Under the pieces are notes generated by a model that was given only the letters and a program-made list of their open reading frames with translations, was not told the origin of the DNA and did not search any database. Position numbers and translations under genes: made by a program. This document shows positions 25,196-34,574 of a stretch of DNA of 62,750 nucleotides, piece after piece. Position 1 is the first letter of the stretch. Each line of letters starts with the position of its first letter. This stretch comes from Ralstonia sp. 25mfcol4.1 (GTDB taxonomy: Bacteria > Pseudomonadota > Gammaproteobacteria > Burkholderiales > Burkholderiaceae), in contig NZ_FNJO01000023.1 in NCBI RefSeq assembly GCF_900104095.1, positions 1 to 62,750 of the forward strand, in the 5' to 3' direction.

Positions 25196-26350
25196 CTAGG
25201 GTTTCAGGCTGTTGATGCCGATGATCGGGTTGACGAGCAGGCTCATGACGCGGTTCCATCGCACCAGGTTGCGGGCATCCACATAGACCACGTCCTTCGG
25301 TTCGAGGTCGAAGCTCTCGGCCACGGCCAGCGCGGCGGGCGAGGTGCCATCGAGGTGGTAGACCTTGGGCTTGTCCTCCGACGTGCGGCGGATCACGAAG
25401 ATCTGCTCGGCATTGGCCGTACCGGGATTCACGCCGCCGGCGTCACCCAGTGCTTCGTTGAGCGACATCTTGCCGTTGCGCATCAGCAGCGACGTGGGCT
25501 TGACCACTTCGCCGGTCACGAAGATCTTGCTGTCCTCGCGCTGCTCCACGCGCACGATGTCGCCGGATTTCAGCATGATGCGCGCCGGGTCCACGCCCTT
25601 CTGCAGCAGCGCGGGGATGTTGACGTACCAGCTCTGCTCGCCACGCGTCACGCGGATGCGGCTGTTGTCGCCCGTCAGGTTCAGCACGCCGCCGGCCCGG
25701 TTCAGTGCCTCGACCAGCGTCATCGGCGCATCGTCGATGGCCAGCATGCCGGGCGTCTTCACTTCGCCGTCCACGTACACGCGCTGGCTGCGGAAGCCAA
25801 GCACGCGCACGGTCATCTGCGGATCGCGGACCACGCGCGACAGGATGCGCGCCATTTCGTCACGCACCTGGTTGGCGGTCTTGCCCCCCACGTGCATCAC
25901 CCCGGCGTACGGAAACTGGATATCGCCGCTGGGGCTCACCACATAGCCCGGCATGTTCGATCCGCCCGACGACGTGGGAATCTCGAACGCGGCGCCAATG
26001 CTGTAGGTCTGCGTCGGGAACACCAGTTCGGGGTGGTCCCACACCACCACGGAAATGATGTCGCCGGCACCGATCAGATAGGGCGCTGGCGTGCCGTACA
26101 GCTCCTCGACGTTCAGGTTGGCCGGCTTGGTCTTCGAGCGCATTTCCTGCACCAGTTCCATCGTGATCGGCGTGACGTCGGCCTTGGCGTCCGGTCCGAC
26201 GGCGGTCACGGTGGTCTGGGGGCTGAAGTACATGCCTGGCGATGCTGCGCAGCCCGCCAGCAGCAGGGCTGCGCCCAGCGCGGCGAACAGGCCCGCACGG
26301 CGGCAACGATCGACTGCGGAACGACTGCTACGGCTGAGATGTTGATTCAT
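25196..26350 (-). CDS. wza: Outer-membrane polysaccharide export lipoprotein
   Basis: A 384-residue lipoprotein that forms the export channel. The signal peptide ends in the lipobox LLLAGC. The poly-export domain begins at YLIGAGDIISVVVWDHPEL, followed by SLBB domains (VYVDGEVKTPGML; IFVTGEVVKPTSLL). The C-terminal helix LVRWNRVMSLLVNPIIG suits the outer-membrane barrel of Wza. ATG 26350 is used; a GTG at 26356, closer to AGGAGGAGGA, would add two residues. It is the first gene of the leftward wza-wzb-wzc operon. Confidence 0.96.
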   Translation of the reverse strand: MNQHLSRSSRSAVDRCRRAGLFAALGAALLLAGCAASPGMYFSPQTTVTAVGPDAKADVTPITMELVQEMRSKTKPANLNVEELYGTPAPYLIGAGDIISVVVWDHPELVFPTQTYSIGAAFEIPTSSGGSNMPGYVVSPSGDIQFPYAGVMHVGGKTANQVRDEMARILSRVVRDPQMTVRVLGFRSQRVYVDGEVKTPGMLAIDDAPMTLVEALNRAGGVLNLTGDNSRIRVTRGEQSWYVNIPALLQKGVDPARIMLKSGDIVRVEQREDSKIFVTGEVVKPTSLLMRNGKMSLNEALGDAGGVNPGTANAEQIFVIRRTSEDKPKVYHLDGTSPAALAVAESFDLEPKDVVYVDARNLVRWNRVMSLLVNPIIGINSLKP

Positions 26351-26654
26351 GCTCACGGCATCCTCCTCCTGCAATGTGCGGGCGAACCACGAACCGGCGC
26401 GCCACGCCCCTGGATGTCAGCATCTTGAAATGTGCGGGGTACTGAATCGGTGCGTTTTCGCACACTGACCGACCCGCTGTGCACTGCCCTGGCGCGACCG
26501 ATGTGCGAGCGGGCACAGGGCGCCGACTGTGGCAGACAAGGCGCTTCGCGTAGGTGGCCGAACGAACATAGCGCGGCGCGGGTTGCGCCTTATCCTGCGG
26601 CCAAGCAAGGCCCGGAGGGCGGGCCCGCATTGCAGTTTTTGCCGAAGGCCGACA
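26351..26654. other. Divergent promoter region, wza / glycosyltransferases
   Basis: A 304-base region between two divergent EPS operons. It includes the palindrome at 26449-26464. A loose sigma-54-like match (TGGCAGACAAGGCGC, 26530-26544) faces the glycosyltransferase gene but is too weak to call. No gene is seen. Confidence 0.5.
26449..26464. promoter_or_regulatory. Palindrome between wza and glycosyltransferase operons
   Basis: GGTGCG-TTTT-CGCACA shares its arms and four-base spacing with the palindrome at 7543-7558 before the acp operon. Its central position between divergent EPS operons suits an operator. Confidence 0.35.
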
Positions 26655-27851
26655 ATGAGGCTGCTCCACGTCATTCCATCGATGCATCCCGCGGGCGGTG
26701 GTCCGATCGAGGGCGTGCGTCAGCTTCGCAAGCCGCTGCAGGCACATGGCGTGGAGGTCCACGTCTGCTGTGGGGACGCGCCCGATGCGCCGCATATCCG
26801 CGATAACGAATATCCGCTGATCGCGCTCGGTCCCGGCAAGGGGCGCTACGGTCTGAACCTGCCCATGCTCAGGTGGCTGCGCGACCATTGCGAGGACTAC
26901 GACGCGATCATCGTGGAGGGCATCTGGCAGTTCCACAGCGTGGCGCTGTGGCTGGCCACGCGCGGCAAGCGGGTTCCTTACTTCGTCTTCACGCACGGCA
27001 TGCTGGACCCATGGTTCAAGCGCCGCTACCCGCTCAAGCATCTGAAGAAGTGCCTGTACTGGCCCATTGGCGACTACTGGGTGCTGCGCCACGCGCGCGC
27101 GGTGCTGTTCACCTGCGAGGAAGAGCGGCTGCGCGCCCGGGAGTCGTTCGCGCTCTACCGCTGCAAGGAGGAAATCGTGTCGTATGGCACGTCGGCGCCG
27201 CCCGACGACGCGGCACGGCAGCGCGATGCCTTCCTGGCGGCCTATCCGGCGGCCGCCGGCAAGCGCAACCTGCTGTTCCTGGGCCGCCTGCACGAAAAGA
27301 AGGGATGCGACCTGCTGCTGCGGGCGTTTGCCGAAGTGGCGCACCAGGACCCCGCGCTGCAGCTGGTGATGGCCGGTCCCTGCGATCACGCCACGCGCCG
27401 CGCGCTGGTGTCGATCGCGGAGGACGCCGGTATCCACGGCCGCGTGATCTGGACAGGGATGCTCGCCGGCGATCTGAAGTGGGGGGCGTTCCGCACGGCC
27501 GAGGCCTTCTGCCTGCCGTCCCACCAGGAGAACTTTGGCGTGGCCGTGGCCGAAGCCATGGCGTGCGGCGTGCCGGTGCTGATTTCGGACAAGGTGAATA
27601 TCTGGCGCGAGATCGTGCAGGACGAGGCGGGCCTGGCCGGCGACGACAGCGTGGCCGGCACGGTGGCCGTGCTGCGCCAGTGGCTGGATGTGGCGCCCGA
27701 TGCGCGGGCGCGCATGGGCGCCGCCGCGCTTGCCAGCTTCCAGAAACGCTTCCAGGTGGAGCGCGTGGCCGCGCGGCTGGTGCATCTGCTCGGCGATCGG
27801 CAGGATGCCATGCCGGCGCCCGATGCATCGCTGCATGGCGAACCCTACTAG
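26655..27851 (+). CDS. Glycosyltransferase, GT4 family
   Basis: A 398-residue retaining glycosyltransferase of GT-B fold. The N-terminal loop MRLLHVIPSMHPAGGGPIEG is the acceptor-side glycine loop. The donor-binding half begins NLLFLGRLHEKKGCDLLLRA, and the E-x7-E motif is in ENFGVAVAEAMACGVPV. It works on the cytoplasmic face of the inner membrane, building the repeat unit. The chosen ATG is the first giving a family-like N-terminus. It is followed nine bases later by a GT2 gene on the same strand. The sugar donor is not predictable. Confidence 0.92.
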   Translation: MRLLHVIPSMHPAGGGPIEGVRQLRKPLQAHGVEVHVCCGDAPDAPHIRDNEYPLIALGPGKGRYGLNLPMLRWLRDHCEDYDAIIVEGIWQFHSVALWLATRGKRVPYFVFTHGMLDPWFKRRYPLKHLKKCLYWPIGDYWVLRHARAVLFTCEEERLRARESFALYRCKEEIVSYGTSAPPDDAARQRDAFLAAYPAAAGKRNLLFLGRLHEKKGCDLLLRAFAEVAHQDPALQLVMAGPCDHATRRALVSIAEDAGIHGRVIWTGMLAGDLKWGAFRTAEAFCLPSHQENFGVAVAEAMACGVPVLISDKVNIWREIVQDEAGLAGDDSVAGTVAVLRQWLDVAPDARARMGAAALASFQKRFQVERVAARLVHLLGDRQDAMPAPDASLHGEPY

Positions 27852-27860
27852 CCAGAACCG

Positions 27861-28760
27861 ATGGACAAGCTCTCTGTATTGATCCTCACGAAGAACGAGG
27901 CCCTCGACATTGGCGGGTGCCTGCGCGCGGTGTCTCGGCTGCAGGACGTGCATGTGCTGGATTCGGCCAGCACCGACGCCACCCGCGAGATCGCCGCCGC
28001 GCATGGCGCCACCGTGACGGTGCGCCCATTCGACAACTTCGCGGCGCAGCGCAACTTCGGCCTGCACGAGTTGCCGCTGCGCAACGACTGGGTTCTGATC
28101 CTCGATGCCGACGAACGCGCCAGCCCCGAGCTGATCGAGGAGTCGCTGGCCATGGTACGGCAGGCGCCCGACAACGTGGCCGCTGGCCGCATCCGGCGGC
28201 GTGACTACTGGATGGGCAAGCACCTGAAGCACTCGATCATCTCGCCGCTGAGCATCCGCCTGGTGCGACGGTCGCGTGTGCACTACGAACGGGATATCAA
28301 CGAGGTGCTGGTCGTGGACGGCGACATTGCCGACATGCGCCATCACTTTGACCATTTTTCGTTCTCGAAGGGCATGTCCCACTGGTTCGACAAGCACAAC
28401 CTGTATTCGACGATGGAGGCCGAGCTGATCGCCTCGCGGCGCGTCGGCAAGCCGTCGCTGGCCAAGGCGTTCTTCGCACGCGATCCGCATGAGCGGCGCA
28501 TGCACCAGAAGCGCCTGTTCTACCGCATGCCGGGCCGGCCGCTGCTGAAGTTCCTCTATGTGCTGCTGTTCCGCGGCGGCTGCCTGGATGGCCCGATCAG
28601 CCTGCACTATGCGCTGCTGCAATCGATCTACGAGTACATGATCGTGCTGAAGACGCGCGAAATGCGCATGGCCGCCGATGCCGCCGCCGCCGAAGCGCGC
28701 GGCCCGGTCACGGATGGCGACACCCACGCCGTGAAATCGCAACCCGTCGAGACGCGCTAG
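27861..28760 (+). CDS. Glycosyltransferase, GT2 family (WaaE/KdtX-like)
   Basis: A 299-residue inverting glycosyltransferase of GT-A fold. It opens MDKLSVLILTKNEALDIGGC, then has DSASTDATREIA and the metal-binding DxD-type motif ILDADERASPELIEE. The later segment RIRRRDYWMGKHLKHS and the partly hydrophobic C-terminus (LLKFLYVLLFRGG) resemble WaaE/LgtF-like transferases, often glucosyltransferases. It is cotranscribed with the GT4 gene before it. The final 30 residues are Ala-rich and probably disordered. Confidence 0.92.
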   Translation: MDKLSVLILTKNEALDIGGCLRAVSRLQDVHVLDSASTDATREIAAAHGATVTVRPFDNFAAQRNFGLHELPLRNDWVLILDADERASPELIEESLAMVRQAPDNVAAGRIRRRDYWMGKHLKHSIISPLSIRLVRRSRVHYERDINEVLVVDGDIADMRHHFDHFSFSKGMSHWFDKHNLYSTMEAELIASRRVGKPSLAKAFFARDPHERRMHQKRLFYRMPGRPLLKFLYVLLFRGGCLDGPISLHYALLQSIYEYMIVLKTREMRMAADAAAAEARGPVTDGDTHAVKSQPVETR

Positions 28761-28789
28761 CGGACGGCCTTGCCCGCGCGGCCGGATGC

Positions 28790-29344
28790 CTATGCCTGCG
28801 GCGTGCGCTGGGCGATAGGCTTGGCCGGCATGCCGCCGTAGACGGTCCACGGCTGGCCCAGCGAGCGCGTGACCACGGAGCGCGGCGCCACCACCGAACC
28901 TTCGGCGATCGTCACGCCGGGCGACAGGAACGCCTCGGCGCAGATCCAGACATGGCGCTCCAGCGTGATGGGCGAGGAGATCAGCTGGAAGGTCGGGTCG
29001 TTGTAGTCGTGCGAGCCCGTGCACAGGTGCGAACCCTGCGACACGATCACATGGTCGGCCAGACGGATCGGGCTGATGTTGTAGAGCGTGGATCCGTCGG
29101 CCACGGCGCAGTGATCGTCAACCGACAGGTTCCACGGGGCCCAGACCTTCACCGAGGGATAGATGTGCACGTGCTGGCCGATGTGCGCGCCGAACAGGCG
29201 CAGCAGCGCGGCGCGCCAGCGGTGGAAGGTGCGCGGGCTCGGGCGGAACAGCAGCAGCCAGAGCCAGTTCCAGATCTGCCGCCGAATGCGGTTTTCCAGT
29301 GAGAAGGACGGGCCGGAATAGCGGTCTACACGCTGAATGATCAT
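28790..29344 (-). CDS. Left-handed beta-helix acyltransferase (WcaF-like)
   Basis: A 184-residue hexapeptide-repeat acyltransferase, probably an O-acetyltransferase acting on the EPS repeat unit with acetyl-CoA. ATG 29344 gives MIIQRVDRYSGPSFSLENRI; the N-terminal NWLWLLLFRPSPRTFHRWRA matches WcaF-like enzymes. Hexapeptide turns follow (HVHIYPSVKVWAPW; LADHVIVSQGSHLCTGSHDY, with the catalytic His in GSHDY). The C-terminus VYGGMPAKPIAQR is the usual end. It is transcribed alone, leftward, between two rightward transcription units. Confidence 0.92.
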   Translation of the reverse strand: MIIQRVDRYSGPSFSLENRIRRQIWNWLWLLLFRPSPRTFHRWRAALLRLFGAHIGQHVHIYPSVKVWAPWNLSVDDHCAVADGSTLYNISPIRLADHVIVSQGSHLCTGSHDYNDPTFQLISSPITLERHVWICAEAFLSPGVTIAEGSVVAPRSVVTRSLGQPWTVYGGMPAKPIAQRTPQA

Positions 29345-29562
29345 CGGATGTCCTGCCTTGAATACATGGTCCGGGCTTGCGCAATGCACCCGGTTGCAGG
29401 GTGCTGCATGCGGCTTGCGGACTCGGTACGCCATCCCACATAGCCGAAGCACGCCGCGCGCGGTATCGTACCGTTGTACGTGTAGTGACGGCGCAATGTC
29501 CGCTCTGCGGTGGTCGCGGCGATCCGGCGGGATCGCATTGGAAGGAATGGGACGGGGTAGCC

Positions 29563-30384
29563 ATGAATTCTCCAGTGATGCAGCAGGATGTCATCAATCG
29601 CAAGGCATGGAGGAGCTGGGGAGCCAGGCGCTGGTTCCGGATCCTCAGCGACTGGACCGATCCCGGCGAGGCCGCCGCGGTGGCATTGGTGGCCGACAGC
29701 GTGCGCGGCGCACCGATTCTCGACGTGGGCGTGGGCGGCGGACGCACCGTGCCGCTGCTGCGCAGCGTGAGCGACGATTACCTGGCCATCGACTACATGC
29801 CCGAGATGGTGGAGATCTGCAGCCGCAATCATCCGGGCGTTCGCGTACGGCAGATGGATGCGCGCGACCTGTCGGCGTTTGCGGACGACAGCTTCGGGCT
29901 GATCATGTTCAGCTTCAACGGCATCGACGCGGTGGACTACCCGGGCCGGCAGGCCATCCTGCACGAATTCGCGCGGGTGCTGCGGCCGGGCGGGTGGCTG
30001 GTCTTTTCGACGCACAACATGGCAGGGCCTTCGTATCGCGAGACGCTGACCCGCTTCCTGCAGGTGCCGCGGTGGTCGAACAACCCGTTGCGGCTGGGAT
30101 TCAATGTGGCGCGTATCGTGGTGAACCTGCCGCTGGCGGCGATCAACTACCGGCGCAATTCGCGGCTGAACCGCGAGTTCGACGGCTACGCCGTGCGCGT
30201 TTGCGCCGCGCACAAGTTCGGCATCGTCATCGTCTACACGGAACTGGAACACCAGCGGCGCGAACTGGACGCGCTGGGATTCGAGACGGCCGCGGTGTAC
30301 GGCAACCTAGACGATCAGCCGTTGAGGCCGGACCAGCCGCTGCAAGACATCATGTGGTTCCACTTCGTGGCGCGCAAGGCGTAG
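29563..30384 (+). CDS. Class I SAM-dependent methyltransferase
   Basis: A 273-residue protein with a methyltransferase-11 fold. SAM-binding motif I is ILDVGVGGGRTVPLLR, motif II AIDYMPEMVEIC, and motif III region FGLIMFSFNGIDAVDY, followed by VLRPGGWLVFSTHN. ATG 29563 gives MNSPVMQQDVINRKAW; GAAGGAATGGGACGGGG lies upstream. In an EPS locus it may methylate a sugar or cap the polymer, but no specific substrate motif is seen. The next gene faces it across a 48-base gap. Confidence 0.88.
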   Translation: MNSPVMQQDVINRKAWRSWGARRWFRILSDWTDPGEAAAVALVADSVRGAPILDVGVGGGRTVPLLRSVSDDYLAIDYMPEMVEICSRNHPGVRVRQMDARDLSAFADDSFGLIMFSFNGIDAVDYPGRQAILHEFARVLRPGGWLVFSTHNMAGPSYRETLTRFLQVPRWSNNPLRLGFNVARIVVNLPLAAINYRRNSRLNREFDGYAVRVCAAHKFGIVIVYTELEHQRRELDALGFETAAVYGNLDDQPLRPDQPLQDIMWFHFVARKA

Positions 30385-30432
30385 CGCCGCGGCTGGCGTT
30401 CGCCTGGCCGGCATCGGCCAACGCACGCGGTC

Positions 30433-31695
30433 TCAGTCGTTGCCGATGCCTACGGCGGCGGCTTCGTCGCGCGAGCGTTCCAGCACCAGTTGCAGCAGCG
30501 TGGCTTCCATGTCCTGGTACACGGCTTCGCGGTCGAGGTGCCGTTCGGCCCATGCGCGGCCTGCGGCGCCCAGCATGCCGCGCCGTACCGGTTGCTCCGC
30601 CAGTGTGGCAATCGCGTGCGCCAGCGCCGGTGCATCACCCGGTTGGACCACCACGCCGCACTGCGCCACCAGCGTGGCAAGTTCGGTGCCGGCGTGGGCC
30701 GTGGCTACCACCGGACGGCCGCTGGCCAGCATGCCAGTGAGTTTCGAGGGCAGCACGAGATCGGCGGCATCGGCGCGCTGCGGCATCAGATGGATGTCGG
30801 CGCAGCCCAGCAGGGCCGGGAAGCGGTCGGTGGACTGCAGCGGCAGGAAATGCACGCGTTCCAGGCCTTCGCAGCGGTCGGCCAGGTCGGCGCGGCCGGC
30901 GCCATCGCCGCAGAAGATGAAATGGATGTGGCGATGGCCCGCCAGCAGGCGCGCGGACTCCGCCAGCAGTTCCAGGCCCTGCTTGGCGCCCATGTTGCCC
31001 GAGTACAGGGCCACGACGGCGTCGGGCGCAATGCCAAGCATCTCGCGGTACTTGTGGTCGGCCAGCGGCCGGATGGCGCGCAGGTCGACGGCATTTGGCA
31101 GCATGACCAGCCGCGACGGCGGCACGCCCTTCTGACGTGCGCGCGCCAGCATGGCGTGCGAGATCGTGGAGATGCGGTCGAAGCGTGCCAGCGCGCCGCG
31201 CTCGAGCCGGTTGGCCAGCCATTTCAGCGCGGGGTGCTTGAGCAGCCCCAGCGCAAAGGCGGCGTCCACTTCGTAGTCCTGGATGTGCAGCCACGTGGCC
31301 GCCTGGCGCCAGCGCCCGAACAGCAGCGCAGCGGGCGCGCAGGCCAGCGGCGGCTCCACCAGCATCAGCACGTCGGGCCGCCACGTCCACTGCGCCCACA
31401 GGACCGGCAGGCTGCTGGCGGCGAAGCTGGCCAGGTGGATCAGGCGCTTCAGTCCCGAAGGCCGGTGCGGCACCCACAGCGGGGCGCGATAGATGCGCAC
31501 GCCGTTGAGATCTTCGCGGCGGTACTTCCAGCCGGCGTAGCCTTCCGAGATGCGCCAGGCGGGGTAGTAGGGGGGGGCGGTGATGACGCGCACGTCGTGG
31601 CCGCGTGCGGCGAGCCATTCCGCCTGTTCCGTGGCGTACTTGCCGATGCCGGTGATCTCCGGGGCGTAGTTCAGGCAGTAGAGCAGCAGCTTCAT
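30433..31695 (-). CDS. Glycosyltransferase, GT4 family (WcaI-like)
   Basis: A 420-residue GT-B glycosyltransferase. The start MKLLLYCLNYAPEITGIGKY with ISEGYAGWKYRREDLNGVRI and YRAPLWVPHRPSGLKRLIHL is characteristic of WcaI, the fucosyltransferase candidate of colanic acid synthesis. The donor half shows VALYSGNMGAKQGLELLAES and KLTGMLASGRPVVATA. With Gmd and Fcl in the same locus, GDP-fucose is a plausible donor. The ATG at 31695 fits the family but has only a weak ribosome site. Confidence 0.92.
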   Translation of the reverse strand: MKLLLYCLNYAPEITGIGKYATEQAEWLAARGHDVRVITAPPYYPAWRISEGYAGWKYRREDLNGVRIYRAPLWVPHRPSGLKRLIHLASFAASSLPVLWAQWTWRPDVLMLVEPPLACAPAALLFGRWRQAATWLHIQDYEVDAAFALGLLKHPALKWLANRLERGALARFDRISTISHAMLARARQKGVPPSRLVMLPNAVDLRAIRPLADHKYREMLGIAPDAVVALYSGNMGAKQGLELLAESARLLAGHRHIHFIFCGDGAGRADLADRCEGLERVHFLPLQSTDRFPALLGCADIHLMPQRADAADLVLPSKLTGMLASGRPVVATAHAGTELATLVAQCGVVVQPGDAPALAHAIATLAEQPVRRGMLGAAGRAWAERHLDREAVYQDMEATLLQLVLERSRDEAAAVGIGND

Positions 31696-31989
31696 GTCGC
31701 GATCGAGGTCGGAAAGGCGCGTACGGACGGATTCCGGCACCTGGTCGCGCCATGTCCTTGACTGGCTGGGAGCGGCAGGCTGCGGGCGGGTTGCGGACGC
31801 ATTGCGGGTCCAGGCGAAAGCCGTACGGCCTGCGCACGATGCCAGTGTCCCCGGTTTGCGCCGTGACAACTGTGTGGCAACACACGCACGCCGGGCGCGT
31901 GGCCTTGCGGCGCATGGTGTGTGCCACCGAACAGAGGGCGAATGATTCACGCGCGATGCTGCTGCAGTCGGCCTGTGTCAGGAACCATC

Positions 31990-33354
31990 ATGAACCGGAT
32001 TGCTCGCGGTATTGGCGCCAATGTGTATGCCCAGGCGTCTACCGTTGCCACCCAACTGCTGAGCGTGCCCCTGCTGCTGACGGCATGGGGCCCCGAACGC
32101 TATGGCACGTGGCTGATGCTGCTGACCGTTGCCGCCTATCTGGGCCTGTTCGAATTCGGATTCACCGGCGTGGCCATGAACCGCATGATCATGGGCATTG
32201 CGGCGGGCAAGGCCGACATGGCGATGGTGAGCTACCAGTCGGCGTTCGTGCTGATCCTAGGCGTTGGCGTGGTGCTGTCGGCGGTCGCGGTGCCGGTCGG
32301 CATCGGCATTGCGGCGCCCGTGGCGGGGTGGCTCGGCATCGACGCGGCAGATGTTCTGCCCGCCGCGCTGATGATCGTGATGCAGGTAATCGCGCAGATG
32401 CTTGTGGTGCTGCTGTGCGGCGTGTACCAGGCCGAGCAGCGTTACGCCCAGTCCACGATCTGGACCAATACCGCACGGCTGATCGAGTTTGCGCTGGTGT
32501 CGGCCGGCGCGGTCTGGCTGAAGGCGGGCTTCATGGAACTGCTGGCCGTGATTGCGCTGACACGCCTGGGGCTCGTGCTGGCGATGTACACCCACGCCTG
32601 CCAGTTCGCGCCGTGGGCGCGCGTCGGTCTGAGGCATGCCTCGCTGCATGACCTGCGCGAGATGCTGCTGCCGGCCATCGCCATGCTGGCCTTTCCCTTC
32701 GGCAACGCGCTGAACCTGCAGGGCATCGTGCTGCTGGCGGGCACGCTGTTCGGACCCGTGGTGGTGGCGCATTTCTCGGCCATGCGCACGCTGGCGCGCA
32801 TTCCGTACCAGCTGTCGCAGCTGGTCAATCTGGCCCTGGCGCCGGAAATCGGCCGGCTCTATGGCGAAGGCAAGACGCTGGCGCTGCGATCGCTCTACCG
32901 TCGTTCCACTGCAGGCTGCATTGCGCTGGCCGTGCTGTCCAGCGGTGCGCTGTACGTGCTGGGCGACTGGATCTGCCGCTTCTGGACACACGGCAAGCTG
33001 CTGCCCGAGCATCCGGACTACGAATGGCTGCTGCTGGCCGCCGTGGTCAATTCGCTGTGGTACACCGGCTCGCTGATGTTCACGTCGACCAATAACCACA
33101 CGCGCTATTCGCTGTTGTACCTCGGCGCCAACGCGGCGGGTCTGCTGGTGGCCTGGCTGGCCGGCAAGTCGATTGGCAGTTCCGCCGTGGCCCTCGGCGT
33201 GCTGGCCACCGAAGTGGTGCTGTTCCTGGCGCTGCTGCCGCGCATCCGGGTCTTTGTGCGCAGCGGCATGGTGGTGCCGAAGCCGGCATCCAGTGTGGCC
33301 TCCACGGCGTCCTCCACTGCGGCCTCCGATGCGGCACCTCACGCGGCGCCCTGA
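31990..33354 (+). CDS. wzx: Flippase for lipid-linked repeat units (Wzx type)
   Basis: A 454-residue integral membrane protein of the polysaccharide transporter (MOP) superfamily with about twelve helices. It begins MNRIARGIGANVYAQASTVA, and the family-typical PLLLTAWGPERYGTWLMLLT and LFEFGFTGVAMNRM follow. It flips undecaprenyl-linked repeat units to the periplasm. The last 30 residues (Ala/Ser-rich) form a cytosolic tail. It is the only flippase in the window and pairs with the Wzy-like gene at 35342-36661. Confidence 0.93.
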   Translation: MNRIARGIGANVYAQASTVATQLLSVPLLLTAWGPERYGTWLMLLTVAAYLGLFEFGFTGVAMNRMIMGIAAGKADMAMVSYQSAFVLILGVGVVLSAVAVPVGIGIAAPVAGWLGIDAADVLPAALMIVMQVIAQMLVVLLCGVYQAEQRYAQSTIWTNTARLIEFALVSAGAVWLKAGFMELLAVIALTRLGLVLAMYTHACQFAPWARVGLRHASLHDLREMLLPAIAMLAFPFGNALNLQGIVLLAGTLFGPVVVAHFSAMRTLARIPYQLSQLVNLALAPEIGRLYGEGKTLALRSLYRRSTAGCIALAVLSSGALYVLGDWICRFWTHGKLLPEHPDYEWLLLAAVVNSLWYTGSLMFTSTNNHTRYSLLYLGANAAGLLVAWLAGKSIGSSAVALGVLATEVVLFLALLPRIRVFVRSGMVVPKPASSVASTASSTAASDAAPHAAP

Positions 33355-33447
33355 GCGACGCGGTCTTCCGGATTCTTCCCGACGCTTTCGTCAATGCCGA
33401 AGCCGCCCGGCCGCGCAGGCGGCAGGGCGGCGATTCCCGCGCGGATT

Positions 33448-34566
33448 TCAGATGGTGGCCTCGCCCAGAGCGGCCGAGGAAGTGGAAACCGGCCGCGATG
33501 CCGTCTGGCGTGCGCCGGACCAGCGCAGTGCGTCGGTCAGGTTACGCAGCCAGAGCGACGGATGGTATTGCGCGCCCAGCGCACGGCTGGCGCGCGACAT
33601 GGCGACGATACCGGCATCGTCGGTGTCGGTCAGCGCCTGCATGGCCGCCGCCAGCATCGCGGGGTCGTCGGCGGCGAACTTGTAGCCGTTGAAGCCGTTC
33701 TTGACCAGGTGCGGCGCGGCGCCGCACGATGTGGTGCAGAGGATCGGCAGGCCCACGGCCGCGGCTTCCTGCAGCGCCACACACCATGGCTCGCGACGGC
33801 TGGGCATGATCAGCGCGCGGTGGCGGGCCATGGTGGCCGGCAGTTCATCCGGCTCCAGGAAGCCGTGGACGTGCACACCGGGCACATTCGCGTCATCGAG
33901 CGTGCCCGCGCCATAGATATGCAGCGGCCACGCATCGGCGGCGTGCTGGCGGTACATGCGATAGGCCGCGAGGAGCGTATCGAGGCCTTTTTCCGGAGCC
34001 AGCCGGCCGACGAAGACAAAGCCGTCGCCGCGCGCGGGGTCGCGTGTCTCGCCTGCCTCGAAGAAGGCGGGATCGCAGGTGAACAGGCCATCCAGTATCT
34101 GGCTGTCGGAGAACCCCAGGCGCCGCGCGAACTGGAACTGGCGCTCGCCGGGCACGAAGGCGCGATCGAAGTATGGGGTGATCATCACGCGCGACAGCAC
34201 CGAGCCGCCAATCTGCTTGAGGCGGGCTTCCCACTGGTTGTCCATGGCCAGCAGCCGCAGCGTGCGGCCCGCCATGGCGCGGCAGATGCGCATGTACTGG
34301 GGAATATGCCAGCCGGAGACGATCATGATGTCCGGCGCGAACTGCGCCACCTCCGCCTGCAGAAGCGATTCGTCGATCTGGTCGGGCTGCCACTGGATGA
34401 CCCGCACGCCTTCACGGCGCCCTTCGTCGAGCCGGGTGTACGGTGACACCGGGTGCGGCACGAAGCACGAATAGAGCACCTGTGCGCCGCCGTCGACGGC
34501 GGCGTTGATGGCCGCATTCAGATAGCCCGAGCCTTGGGGCCACAGAATCGCGATTCTCGTCTGCAT
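33448..34566 (-). CDS. Glycosyltransferase, GT4 family
   Basis: A 372-residue GT-B protein. ATG 34566 (MQTRIAILWPQGSGYLNAAI) has GGAGGTAA upstream. The donor domain shows GFVFVGRLAPEKGLDTLLAA and MPSRREPWCVALQEAAAVGL, where the usual E-x7-E is E-P-W-C-V-A-L-Q-E. Segments such as MDNQWEARLKQIGG are found in GT4 enzymes of betaproteobacterial EPS loci. It is the third gene of the leftward wzy-GT2-GT4 operon, eight bases after the GT2 stop. The C-terminus is Ser-rich and likely flexible. Confidence 0.9.
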   Translation of the reverse strand: MQTRIAILWPQGSGYLNAAINAAVDGGAQVLYSCFVPHPVSPYTRLDEGRREGVRVIQWQPDQIDESLLQAEVAQFAPDIMIVSGWHIPQYMRICRAMAGRTLRLLAMDNQWEARLKQIGGSVLSRVMITPYFDRAFVPGERQFQFARRLGFSDSQILDGLFTCDPAFFEAGETRDPARGDGFVFVGRLAPEKGLDTLLAAYRMYRQHAADAWPLHIYGAGTLDDANVPGVHVHGFLEPDELPATMARHRALIMPSRREPWCVALQEAAAVGLPILCTTSCGAAPHLVKNGFNGYKFAADDPAMLAAAMQALTDTDDAGIVAMSRASRALGAQYHPSLWLRNLTDALRWSGARQTASRPVSTSSAALGEATI

Positions 34567-34574
34567 GATGGAAA

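Noticed and set aside
26530..26544. Second sigma-54-like site before the GT4 gene
   Set aside because: Only the GG-N10-GC spacing fits; the -12 part lacks TTGC and the -24 part is imperfect.
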